Below, piece by piece: positions 1 through 6,308 of a stretch of DNA of 12,742 nucleotides. The stretch is taken from positions 1-12,742 of the forward strand of contig DATBMY010000323.1 of assembly GCA_036554605.1 (NCBI GenBank), in the 5' to 3' direction. Numbering within the stretch: the first letter of the stretch is position 1; each line of letters begins with the position of its first letter. The position numbers were made by a program, and so were the translations under genes. A model generated the notes under the pieces. That model made no database searches. It saw only the letters and a program-made list of their open reading frames with translations, and was not told the DNA's origin. This DNA is from DATBMY01 sp036554605 (lineage in GTDB: Bacteria; Acidobacteriota; Blastocatellia; UBA7656).

Positions 1-155
1 ACCTGCTCGATTGTCGTAGGTAGCCTCTCTATGCGGCCGCAATATGGACATGTAAGCGAGTGCTCATGAGGCTCGAAGATCAGGTTGGCGCCACAACCTG
101 GACAGGGATAGCGGTGGGTTTTCTGGCTTGTTTGAGTCGCCTGTTGCTCTGCCAT
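1..155 (-). CDS. Zinc-ribbon (TFIIB-type-like) protein, N-terminal part only
   Basis: This gene starts inside the window and runs off its left edge, so only 51 codons are visible. The ATG at 155-153 has a GGGAG Shine-Dalgarno 4 bases upstream. The reading frame shows two CxxC knuckles, CPGC (Cys18, Cys21) and CPYC (Cys36, Cys39), 14 residues apart. Each knuckle is followed by Gly, the usual form of a zinc ribbon that binds one zinc through four cysteines. The text between them (ANLIFEPHEHSLT) resembles N-terminal ribbons annotated as TFIIB-type zinc-ribbon-containing proteins, which usually precede a larger unknown or membrane region. The gene lies 92 bp downstream of the ribbon-helix-helix gene on the same strand and may be co-transcribed with it. 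The frame is convincing because of the two cysteine pairs, but the full protein's function cannot be read here. Confidence 0.8.
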   Translation of the reverse strand, partial: MAEQQATQTSQKTHRYPCPGCGANLIFEPHEHSLTCPYCGRIERLPTTIEQ

Positions 156-204
156 CTGGCTCCCGGTTCACCAAACAAAGGGCAGTTTCGGTATACCAGA
201 AAGC

Positions 205-226
205 CGCCCGGCTTCGCAACCGGGCG
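205..226 (-). terminator. Hairpin between the ribbon-helix-helix and zinc-ribbon genes
   Basis: A perfect 7-bp GC-rich stem (CGCCCGG at 205-211 with CCGGGCG at 220-226) encloses an 8-base loop. It starts 22 bp after the stop codon of the ribbon-helix-helix gene on the minus strand. The bases after the stem on that strand are GCTTTCTGG, so the T tract is short and termination may be partial. Because the zinc-ribbon gene begins only about 50 bp further on, it could act as an attenuator or as an RNA-stability hairpin rather than a full terminator. Confidence 0.5.
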
Positions 227-247
227 ACTCTTCAACGCTTCTACACT

Positions 248-712
248 TTAAGAAGCGGATTCCTCAGGCTTAATAATGCTCTTTAACTCCGACCGCAGAC
301 GCTCGATCTCGGTGATTTTCTCGGAGATTCGATCAAATAAAGCCGCCTGCGTCTTTATCCCCTCGCTGATGAGAAAGGCCGCCGCCTCGCTCCGGCTCTT
401 GAAGATGCCCGACTGCACCAGATCGTCAAGTCGCTTGAGCGATTCGTCGTTTACGCGGACCATAACCACGTGATCCCTCGCGGAGAGGGCTGATTCGATA
501 GCCTTGCCTATAGACTCGGTCGCCCTGTTTATTACGTCGCCGGTCTTCTGCGCGACCTCCTTTACTGATGAAGCCAGGTCATTTAACCCGCCCGCGTTTA
601 GCCCCGTGGTCTGCTTGCCCGTTTCGCCCGGTATCTTCGTGACGATTATCTCGTCATCGGGACCCCTCTCTTCGATAATTACGTCTCCCGCTGAATCCTT
701 CTCATTAAACAT
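248..712 (-). CDS. Ribbon-helix-helix (CopG/Arc-type) DNA-binding protein
   Basis: The 154-residue protein has a disordered acidic N-terminus. An amphipathic helical stretch follows (about 43-78, rich in Ala, Ser, Val and Lys). The ribbon-helix-helix fold comes next: beta strand VVMVRVN (82-88), helix A (89-101), the turn IFKSRSEA (103-110) and helix B. After that lies a coiled-coil-like tail (about 122-146). Proteins of this fold dimerise, insert the strand into the major groove and typically repress their own operon. The ATG at 712 has a strong AAGGAGGA Shine-Dalgarno 8 bases upstream. A perfect dyad overlaps that site, which suits autoregulation. The zinc-ribbon gene follows downstream. 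Length (154 rather than about 50-90 residues) and the amphipathic N-terminal region are unusual for a simple antitoxin-type regulator. No toxin gene is adjacent. The target and physiological role are unknown. Confidence 0.85.
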   Translation of the reverse strand: MFNEKDSAGDVIIEERGPDDEIIVTKIPGETGKQTTGLNAGGLNDLASSVKEVAQKTGDVINRATESIGKAIESALSARDHVVMVRVNDESLKRLDDLVQSGIFKSRSEAAAFLISEGIKTQAALFDRISEKITEIERLRSELKSIIKPEESAS

Positions 713-726
713 CTCAATTATCCTCC

Positions 727-744
727 TTACAAGATCTCTTGTAA
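727..744. promoter_or_regulatory. Perfect 8+2+8 dyad, candidate operator of the ribbon-helix-helix gene
   Basis: TTACAAGA (727-734) and TCTTGTAA (737-744) are exact inverted copies separated by TC. The dyad touches the Shine-Dalgarno AAGGAGGA (721-728 on the minus strand) and a possible -10 element (TAGAAT, complement of 744-749). That is where a repressor would block transcription initiation. Binding by the adjacent RHH protein is inferred from the arrangement only. It could also form an mRNA hairpin that masks the ribosome binding site. Confidence 0.5.
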
Positions 745-749
745 TTCTA
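744..749 (-). promoter_or_regulatory. Possible -10 element for the ribbon-helix-helix gene
   Basis: The minus strand reads TAGAAT here, five of six bases of the TATAAT consensus, about 31 bases before the ATG. No good -35 hexamer is seen at 16-18 bp spacing. A start site about 7 bp downstream would fall inside the dyad at 727-744. Confidence 0.3.
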
Positions 750-894
750 TTACGTCAAACCCTGCAATAAAGTTCTACACGAATATGAATGGCGAGTGGG
801 CAGGGCCGGAAGTGAGCTTATTGCGTCATAAAGGCGCGTACACTAAGATGGAGAACTTTGTTGACGGAAGTCCAGGATAGCGAAGGGACCTGTT

Positions 895-2283
895 ATGGAA
901 ACAGAAAAGACCCTTGCGGTGCGTTCCGCGCTGACTGTTCCGGTAGTTCGCAAGCTTCTGCACAGGGGGGCGGGGTCGCGGCTGGCAAAGATTCTGGCGA
1001 AGGTCTACCCGGTAGATGTCGCCCGGTTGCTCTCAACGCTAAGAGGGAGCGAGCGGCTTCAAACATTCGAGTTGCTCATGCGCGAATGCGATCCCGCGCA
1101 TGTCGCGGCCGTGCTCAGTGAAATGCCGCCGGCCGACAGCCTCGCTCTGCTTGAATCGATAAAGCCCGAAAGGATTGCCGCTTTTCTCAGCAGCATGGCC
1201 GACGACGACGCGACGTTTCTCGCGTCGCGATTGCCCGATCCGCTCAAGGCAGAGGTTCTTCGCCTGATGGAAGCGGAAACCGCCGCGGATGTTCGCGAAT
1301 TGCTCGAACATCAAGAGCGAACGGCGGGTCGAATAATGACTCGTGATTATTTCGCTCTCGAAGAGGAGGTGACTATTGCCGAGGCGGTGACGGCCCTTCA
1401 AAAACGCTCTGCCGACCACGACATGGTCTTCTATCTATACGTAACGGATAAACGAGACCACCTTGTCGGCGTAGTTAGTTTAAGAAAGCTACTCACAATG
1501 CCGCCTTCGACACAGTTGAAGCGAGTAATGGTGCCCGAGGTCATAAGCGCGAGGACCGACGCCGACCAGCAGGAAGTCGCGCGCCTCGTGGCCGAATATA
1601 ATTTACTTGCAATCCCTGTAGTCGATGAAGAAGGCAAACTCGTCGGCATAGTGACGGTCGACGACGTCATCGACGTGTTGCAGGAAGAGGTTGCCGAGGA
1701 CCTGCTTGCTCTGGCGGGCGTCGCCCCGGAAGAGCACATTGACACGAAGGCTTCAAGATCATTGCGGCTTCGCGCGCCCTGGCTGCTTGTCAACCTTGGA
1801 ATGGCTTTCATCACATCTTACGTCGTATCGAGGTTCGAAGACTCTATAAGCAGGTTGCCCGCGCTCGCGGCGCTGATGCCCATAGTGGCAGGCATGGGCG
1901 GCAACTCCGCCACGCAGGCGCTTGCGGTGATGATCCGCGGCATTGCCTTGAACGAGGTCACCGACACTGCTCGGATTGCCTTTAAGCAGGCGCTTGTCGG
2001 CATTGGCAACGGGCTGATTAATGGTATTGTCTGTGCTACGGTCGTGGGAATCTTCTACAGAAACTTGTGGCTCGGTCTGGTCATATTTCTGGCGATGGTA
2101 ATAAACATGGTTGTCGCGGGTGTAATCGCGACTTTGATTCCGATTACATTAAGGAGGCTCGACATAGACCCGGCGGTCGCCTCCTCGGTCTTTGTCACAA
2201 CAGCCACGGATGTAGTCGGCTATTTTTCATTTCTCGGCATAGCCACTCTTCTATTCAATCTCAAGCTGTTGAGCCCGAATTAG
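895..2283 (+). CDS. mgtE: MgtE-family magnesium transporter
   Basis: The 462-residue protein has the standard MgtE layout. An N-terminal helical superhelix (about 15-140) is followed by two CBS domains (about 145-203 and 208-265), a connecting helix, and a membrane domain with about five segments (about 290-460). The pore signature PIVAGMGGNSATQ (329-341) is present. The TTATDVVGYFSFLG stretch carries Asp439, which corresponds to the Asp432 that selects Mg2+ in Thermus thermophilus MgtE. In the family the cytoplasmic domains sense intracellular Mg2+ and close the homodimeric channel when it is plentiful. Family length is about 450 residues, so this is complete. The ATG is preceded by GAAGGGA about 7 bases upstream. 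No M-box-like leader is recognisable in the short 182-bp region shared with the divergent ribbon-helix-helix gene. It converges on the lipoprotein gene with a 17-bp gap. Confidence 0.96.
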   Translation: METEKTLAVRSALTVPVVRKLLHRGAGSRLAKILAKVYPVDVARLLSTLRGSERLQTFELLMRECDPAHVAAVLSEMPPADSLALLESIKPERIAAFLSSMADDDATFLASRLPDPLKAEVLRLMEAETAADVRELLEHQERTAGRIMTRDYFALEEEVTIAEAVTALQKRSADHDMVFYLYVTDKRDHLVGVVSLRKLLTMPPSTQLKRVMVPEVISARTDADQQEVARLVAEYNLLAIPVVDEEGKLVGIVTVDDVIDVLQEEVAEDLLALAGVAPEEHIDTKASRSLRLRAPWLLVNLGMAFITSYVVSRFEDSISRLPALAALMPIVAGMGGNSATQALAVMIRGIALNEVTDTARIAFKQALVGIGNGLINGIVCATVVGIFYRNLWLGLVIFLAMVINMVVAGVIATLIPITLRRLDIDPAVASSVFVTTATDVVGYFSFLGIATLLFNLKLLSPN

Positions 2284-2300
2284 CGGTGACGTGGCGCCGG

Positions 2301-2768
2301 TTATTGTCTGGGCTGCTGAGGCGGGGCGCTCGGCTCTACCACTTCCGCCTGGGCCCTGATGCTGTTCACATGCACCTGCAACTGCGCGATCAAGCCCTCC
2401 GCATCGGGCCTGCGGTTTTCAACGGCTTCAATGGCCTGCGCTAGAGCCGTTCTTAGCTCTTCAAGCATAGGGCGCAGGGACTGCAATCTTTCGTTTGCGG
2501 CACGCTCGGTGAGCGCCAAATCGATATCTTTGCGCGCTCCCTCAAGACTTATAAGCGCCTCTCCCCACTTCTTCTCCTTGCTCGCTTTCGTAGCCGTCGC
2601 AACGGCGAAGCTCGCGCGCTCTATGTCACCCCTTATCGATTGTCGTGATATTGGGTAAAGCGGATTATCGCTACCGGTGTTCGAGTTCCCTCCGCCCTCC
2701 GAGCCCTGGCTGCACCCGGCAAGAAAAGTCGCAATAAAAAACAGGATGATGAGCCGTATCTTCTTCAC
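2301..2768 (-). CDS. Small helical lipoprotein of unknown function
   Basis: The 155-residue product starts at a GTG (2768-2766) with AAGGTG about 6 bases upstream. A lipoprotein signal peptide follows: KK, then a hydrophobic stretch (5-16) and the lipobox LAGC with Cys19 as the lipidated residue. A Gly/Ser/Asn-rich linker (20-35) leads to a largely alpha-helical, charged and alanine-rich body (about 42-140), probably helical hairpins. The tail is proline-rich (145-155). I do not recognise the family. It loosely resembles short periplasmic helical lipoproteins of the DUF4398 kind, but I cannot confirm this. It is convergent with mgtE and stands alone on its strand, and no promoter was assigned. 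The reading frame is supported by the clean lipobox and the Shine-Dalgarno. Confidence 0.8.
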   Translation of the reverse strand: MKKIRLIILFFIATFLAGCSQGSEGGGNSNTGSDNPLYPISRQSIRGDIERASFAVATATKASKEKKWGEALISLEGARKDIDLALTERAANERLQSLRPMLEELRTALAQAIEAVENRRPDAEGLIAQLQVHVNSIRAQAEVVEPSAPPQQPRQ

Positions 2769-3150
2769 CGTTCACCTTCTATATCGGATTTGCTCGTGCC
2801 GGCCGACATTCTATCATTTTGAAACCACGCGGATCACGCGAAAGACGGATGCGGCAGCCGCGGGGTTTGCAATTTCAGTCAATTTTTCCGAGGCTATCAG
2901 TCAAATTGACCGTAATCGCGGCGGTCCCGGTAATCGATACCTTCTATCATTCTCCACTCAAAATCTAATCGCGCTTACCTGGCTGCTCTATCTGTTTATA
3001 TAGCTTTACTTTGTATTGACCAGGATTATTCTGACGATTACAGGTTCGTATCACAAGATAAGCTGGCACGGTAGTTGAAAGCACTGCCTGGGACGGAAAG
3101 GCTTCCAATATAGTCTTCGTCAGTTCGAATACAGGTAGCCCTGATTTGTA
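2769..3150. other. Non-coding gap between divergent lipoprotein and GGDEF/EAL genes
   Basis: About 380 bp with no convincing gene on either strand. It should hold the promoters of the divergent lipoprotein (-) and the signalling gene (+). Seen in it are two TTGACC hexamers (2906-2911 and 3016-3021), a 7-bp direct repeat GTAATCG (2912-2918 and 2930-2936, period 18), and CACGCG repeated twice around 2826-2840. No tRNA, riboswitch or strong terminator was recognised. Confidence 0.6.
2906..2934 (+). promoter_or_regulatory. Possible sigma70-type promoter upstream of the GGDEF/EAL gene
   Basis: TTGACC (2906-2911) matches five of six -35 consensus bases. After a 17-bp spacer comes GGTAAT (2929-2934), matching four of six -10 bases. 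It would give a leader of about 210 bases before the ATG at 3151. A second TTGACC at 3016 has only the poor -10 TACAGG at 17 bp. This rests on pattern matching alone. Confidence 0.25.
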
Positions 3151-6100
3151 ATGCATGCGCCGCCGGTGCCCTCGGTTGCAGTGACAAAACCATTTGTAGC
3201 GTTCTCAGGTTATAGGATGAATCTCTTTCGAAATGGTAACTCGAAAAAAGCAGGTAGGCCCCCTGCGCCCGCTTCCTCACTCGCCCTGGATTCGTTTGCG
3301 TTACCTATATTGATATTGGACGGCGAAGCAACTGTGAAGGCTGCGAACCAGTCCGCATGTAAACTTGCCAAGTTGACGGAAGAAGAGATACGGGGTAAGT
3401 CCTTAACCGCGGTCCCGCCATGTGAATTGTGGGGCAGGATGTCGGAGCAGGTCCGCTTGATGCGACATCTTCCTTCTCCGGTAGTCTGCGAGGTTCAGGA
3501 TGCGACCTCAGGATCTGTCTGGGAATTCACAATAAGTCTGCTCGAAGGGAAGAGTCTCGACGGAGATGTTCTCATGATGGCCCGGGAGATTACCGGGCAG
3601 AAGCAGACTGAGCAGGCGCTAAGCCGCCAAAGAGAGTATCTGTCAGCCTTGCAGGAAACCACTGTGGGGTTACTAAACCGGATGGATATGGGAGCCTTGC
3701 TCGAAACGATCATTGCGCGTGTCTGCGCCTTGCTTCGCGTGGAGTGTGGTTATCTCTTCCTGGTTGAGCCTAGCGGGGCTGAAATGCGATTAAGAGTCTC
3801 AAGCGGTGATTTCCGAGAGCCGTTGGAAACATCCATACGACCGAACGAAGGGCTGCCGGGCAGAGTCTGGCAAACGGGCGCCCCCCTTGCGGTTAATAAT
3901 GACCATTGCTGGCCTCATCGCTTAAGGGATGATGGAAAAAGTTATTTTCAATCCGCGTTGGCATTGCCCGTTGATTCCGATTCTTGCATTATCGGTGTGC
4001 TCGGCGTCGCATCGACTGAAGAAGCGCGACATTTTGACGCCGAGGAGATGGAGTCGCTCAATCGCTTCGCGCAACTGGCTTCAATCATATTAGATAATTC
4101 TCAGATGTATAAGTCATTGCAGCGGGGTCTTATTGAGAGAACGCGTGCCGAGGAAGCTCGCCTGGATTCAATAGAAAAGTACAAACTGCTCTTTCAAAGC
4201 AACCCGCTGCCACTGATGGTTTATGACAGGGATACGCTTTCATTCCTTGCCGTAAACGATGCGGCGACTCGTCACTATGGGTATTCGCAAGAAGAGTTCC
4301 TGAAGATGAAATTCAATCAGCTGCGCGAAAAGGGAGATACGAGCGCGCTACTGCTCAGATTGGCGCAATCCCTCCCCGAGCTGACCAGCGATGGCGCATG
4401 GAAACACCGCAAGAAGGACGGAATGGCAATTGATGTCGAGGTCACGTCCCACGAGATAGTATTTGAGGGCAAGCGCGCGATTCTGGCGCTGGTCAATGAT
4501 GTCACCGAGCGCAAGCGGGCAGAAGACGTTCTGCAAAGAAAAGAAGAACATTACAGATCGCTGATAGAAAATGCATCGGACCTGATTATCATACTAAACG
4601 GGCATGGGACTGTATCTTATATCAGCCCTTCTATAGAAAGAGCGCTCGGCTACAGCGCTGAAGATCTGATCTGCAGGAATATATTCGAGTTCGTGCACCC
4701 GGAAGATTTTTCAACCGCGTTTTCCGCGATAACAAATAGTATCGAGTTTCCCGGCGAGAGCCGTATTATTGAGATGCGCATTCGCCATAAGGAAGGCCAA
4801 TGGCGCTTATACGAATCGATAGGAAAGTGTGTATTCGATGAGACAGGGAAGCCGAGCGTCATCATAAATGCGCGCGACACGACCGAGCGAAAAGCCGCCG
4901 AAGAGCAATTAACGCATAATGCCCTCCATGATCCTTTAACGGACCTGCCGAACCGGCGTTTGTTCATGGATCGACTGGAGCAGGCGATCAAACAATGCAA
5001 ACAACGGCCGGGGTATCATTACGCCGTGCTGTTTCTCGACTTTGATCATTTTAAGCTGGTCAACGATAGCCTCGGGCATTTGATCGGTGATAGCCTGCTC
5101 GTCGCGATATCTCGGAGGATGGTCTCTATACTACGCCCTGGAGATACAATAGCGCGGCTGGGAGGGGATGAGTTCGCAATTCTCATCGAGGATATTGAAG
5201 CGCCGGAGATCGCTGTGCAGATTGCCGAAAGGGTTCAGCAACTCCTTGCCGCTCCCTTCCAGCTTAATGGGCAGACGATATATACGAGTGTAAGCATTGG
5301 GATAGCATTCGGCGCGCCCGCATATGAGAAGTCCGAAGAGATCATTCGAGACGCAGACACGGCGATGTACCGGGCCAAGGCAGGCGGGCGGTCCTGCCAT
5401 GCGGTCTTTGATAGCGCGATGCATGGCCAGGCAGTAAAGCAGCTGCAATTTCGCAACGACCTGCGCCGCGCCCTTGACCAGAACCAGTTCATACTCTACT
5501 ACCAGCCAATAGTGCGCCTCGAAACGGACCAGATAGTCGGGTTTGAAGCTCTGGTCCGGTGGCAGCACCCGGAGTACGGGCTGGTCCCTCCGGGGGAGTT
5601 CATCCCGGTAGCCGAAGAGATGAATTTGATAAACGAGCTTGGCGAGTGGGTGCTGCGTGAAGCATGCCGCCAGACACGGGAATGGCATGCGAGCCAGCCA
5701 GACGGTTCGCCAATCTCTATAAGCGTAAATCTCTCCGTGAAACAACTGGCGCAACCCGGTCTGGTAGAGCAGGTCGAGAAAATACTGCGGGAATATGAGC
5801 TCGATCCTCAGCTGTTAAAATTAGAGATAACGGAAAGCCTCTTTATGCAGGAGCCCGAATGCATGGCCCTGGTGCTCTCGCGACTCAAGCAGCTGGGTGT
5901 AAAACTTCATATAGACGATTTCGGAACAGGCTACTCCTCGTTAAGCTATTTGCACAAATTCCCTGTCGACTGTTTGAAGGTCGACAGGTCTTTTATAACC
6001 GATCTCAAGACCAACCCTAAGAATGCGCAGATCGTGCGCACTATAGTGATACTCGCGCATAATCTCGGGATGACGGTCGTCGCCGAGGGCATAGAGACAG

Positions 6101-6276
6101 CGGACCATCTTTCGGAGCTACGGAGCCTTAACTGCGAGTATGCTCAAGGATACTTCTTCTCCAAACCCGTAGAGGGAAGACTGGCGGAAGATATGCTCAG
6201 GTCGCAACAGCAGTGCTATAGAAACACTTCCGCCATGCCCGCGACCGTCGACTGTCATTCGGAATCCATCAACTGA
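3151..6276 (+). CDS. PAS-GAF-PAS-PAS-GGDEF-EAL cyclic-di-GMP signalling protein
   Basis: The 1041-residue cytoplasmic protein (no membrane segments) makes and/or breaks cyclic-di-GMP under sensory control. Domains in order are PAS (about 45-150), GAF (about 170-320), PAS (about 340-455), PAS with PAC (about 465-580), GGDEF (about 590-752) and EAL (about 765-1020). The GGDEF motif is intact (671-675). An RxxD inhibitory site (RPGD, 662-665) lies five residues before it, so diguanylate cyclase activity with product inhibition is expected. The EAL domain keeps EALVRW (799-804), Asn860, Glu892, the DDFGTGYSS loop (922-930), Lys943 and Glu979, the residues needed for phosphodiesterase activity. 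The sequence therefore predicts a bifunctional enzyme. The start is uncertain: neither ATG 3151 nor the in-frame ATG at 3217 has a good Shine-Dalgarno, and the first domain begins after both. Confidence 0.95.
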   Translation: MHAPPVPSVAVTKPFVAFSGYRMNLFRNGNSKKAGRPPAPASSLALDSFALPILILDGEATVKAANQSACKLAKLTEEEIRGKSLTAVPPCELWGRMSEQVRLMRHLPSPVVCEVQDATSGSVWEFTISLLEGKSLDGDVLMMAREITGQKQTEQALSRQREYLSALQETTVGLLNRMDMGALLETIIARVCALLRVECGYLFLVEPSGAEMRLRVSSGDFREPLETSIRPNEGLPGRVWQTGAPLAVNNDHCWPHRLRDDGKSYFQSALALPVDSDSCIIGVLGVASTEEARHFDAEEMESLNRFAQLASIILDNSQMYKSLQRGLIERTRAEEARLDSIEKYKLLFQSNPLPLMVYDRDTLSFLAVNDAATRHYGYSQEEFLKMKFNQLREKGDTSALLLRLAQSLPELTSDGAWKHRKKDGMAIDVEVTSHEIVFEGKRAILALVNDVTERKRAEDVLQRKEEHYRSLIENASDLIIILNGHGTVSYISPSIERALGYSAEDLICRNIFEFVHPEDFSTAFSAITNSIEFPGESRIIEMRIRHKEGQWRLYESIGKCVFDETGKPSVIINARDTTERKAAEEQLTHNALHDPLTDLPNRRLFMDRLEQAIKQCKQRPGYHYAVLFLDFDHFKLVNDSLGHLIGDSLLVAISRRMVSILRPGDTIARLGGDEFAILIEDIEAPEIAVQIAERVQQLLAAPFQLNGQTIYTSVSIGIAFGAPAYEKSEEIIRDADTAMYRAKAGGRSCHAVFDSAMHGQAVKQLQFRNDLRRALDQNQFILYYQPIVRLETDQIVGFEALVRWQHPEYGLVPPGEFIPVAEEMNLINELGEWVLREACRQTREWHASQPDGSPISISVNLSVKQLAQPGLVEQVEKILREYELDPQLLKLEITESLFMQEPECMALVLSRLKQLGVKLHIDDFGTGYSSLSYLHKFPVDCLKVDRSFITDLKTNPKNAQIVRTIVILAHNLGMTVVAEGIETADHLSELRSLNCEYAQGYFFSKPVEGRLAEDMLRSQQQCYRNTSAMPATVDCHSESIN
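5962..5988 (+). repeat. 9-bp inverted repeat inside the EAL-coding region
   Basis: CCTGTCGAC (5962-5970) and GTCGACAGG (5980-5988) are exact inverted copies around a 9-base loop, followed on the plus strand by TCTTTTATAACC. It resembles an intrinsic terminator but encodes the conserved PVDCLKVDRSF stretch. The two Val-Asp pairs supply the matching GTCGAC, so it is probably a by-product of coding. Confidence 0.4.
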
Positions 6277-6308
6277 GCGCCCGTCTGATCGATCAAAGCC
6301 GCATCGCC

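Noticed and set aside
81..100. 7-bp inverted repeat CAGGTTG / CAACCTG
   Set aside because: It lies within the zinc-ribbon coding sequence over the first cysteine knuckle and has no T tract; probably due to coding sequence.
60..251. Plus-strand open frame of 63 codons at the left end
   Set aside because: It runs antisense across the zinc-ribbon start and the hairpin. The minus-strand frame has two CxxC pairs and a ribosome binding site, so this is a shadow.
713..894. Mg2+ riboswitch (M-box) upstream of mgtE
   Set aside because: The region is only 182 bp and shared with a divergent gene. I could not find the conserved M-box segments or an expression-platform hairpin.
2677..3280. Short open frames in both directions across the 2769-3150 gap
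   Set aside because: They have low-complexity or unrelated composition, no domain, no good ribosome binding site, and overlap the ends of real genes.
5131..5754. Minus-strand open frame of 207 codons
   Set aside because: Antisense to the GGDEF/EAL domains, whose conserved motifs prove the plus-strand frame. No recognisable protein features.
6286..6295. 10-bp palindrome TGATCGATCA between two convergent genes
   Set aside because: Short, with no loop and no T tract; expected by chance and not a plausible terminator.
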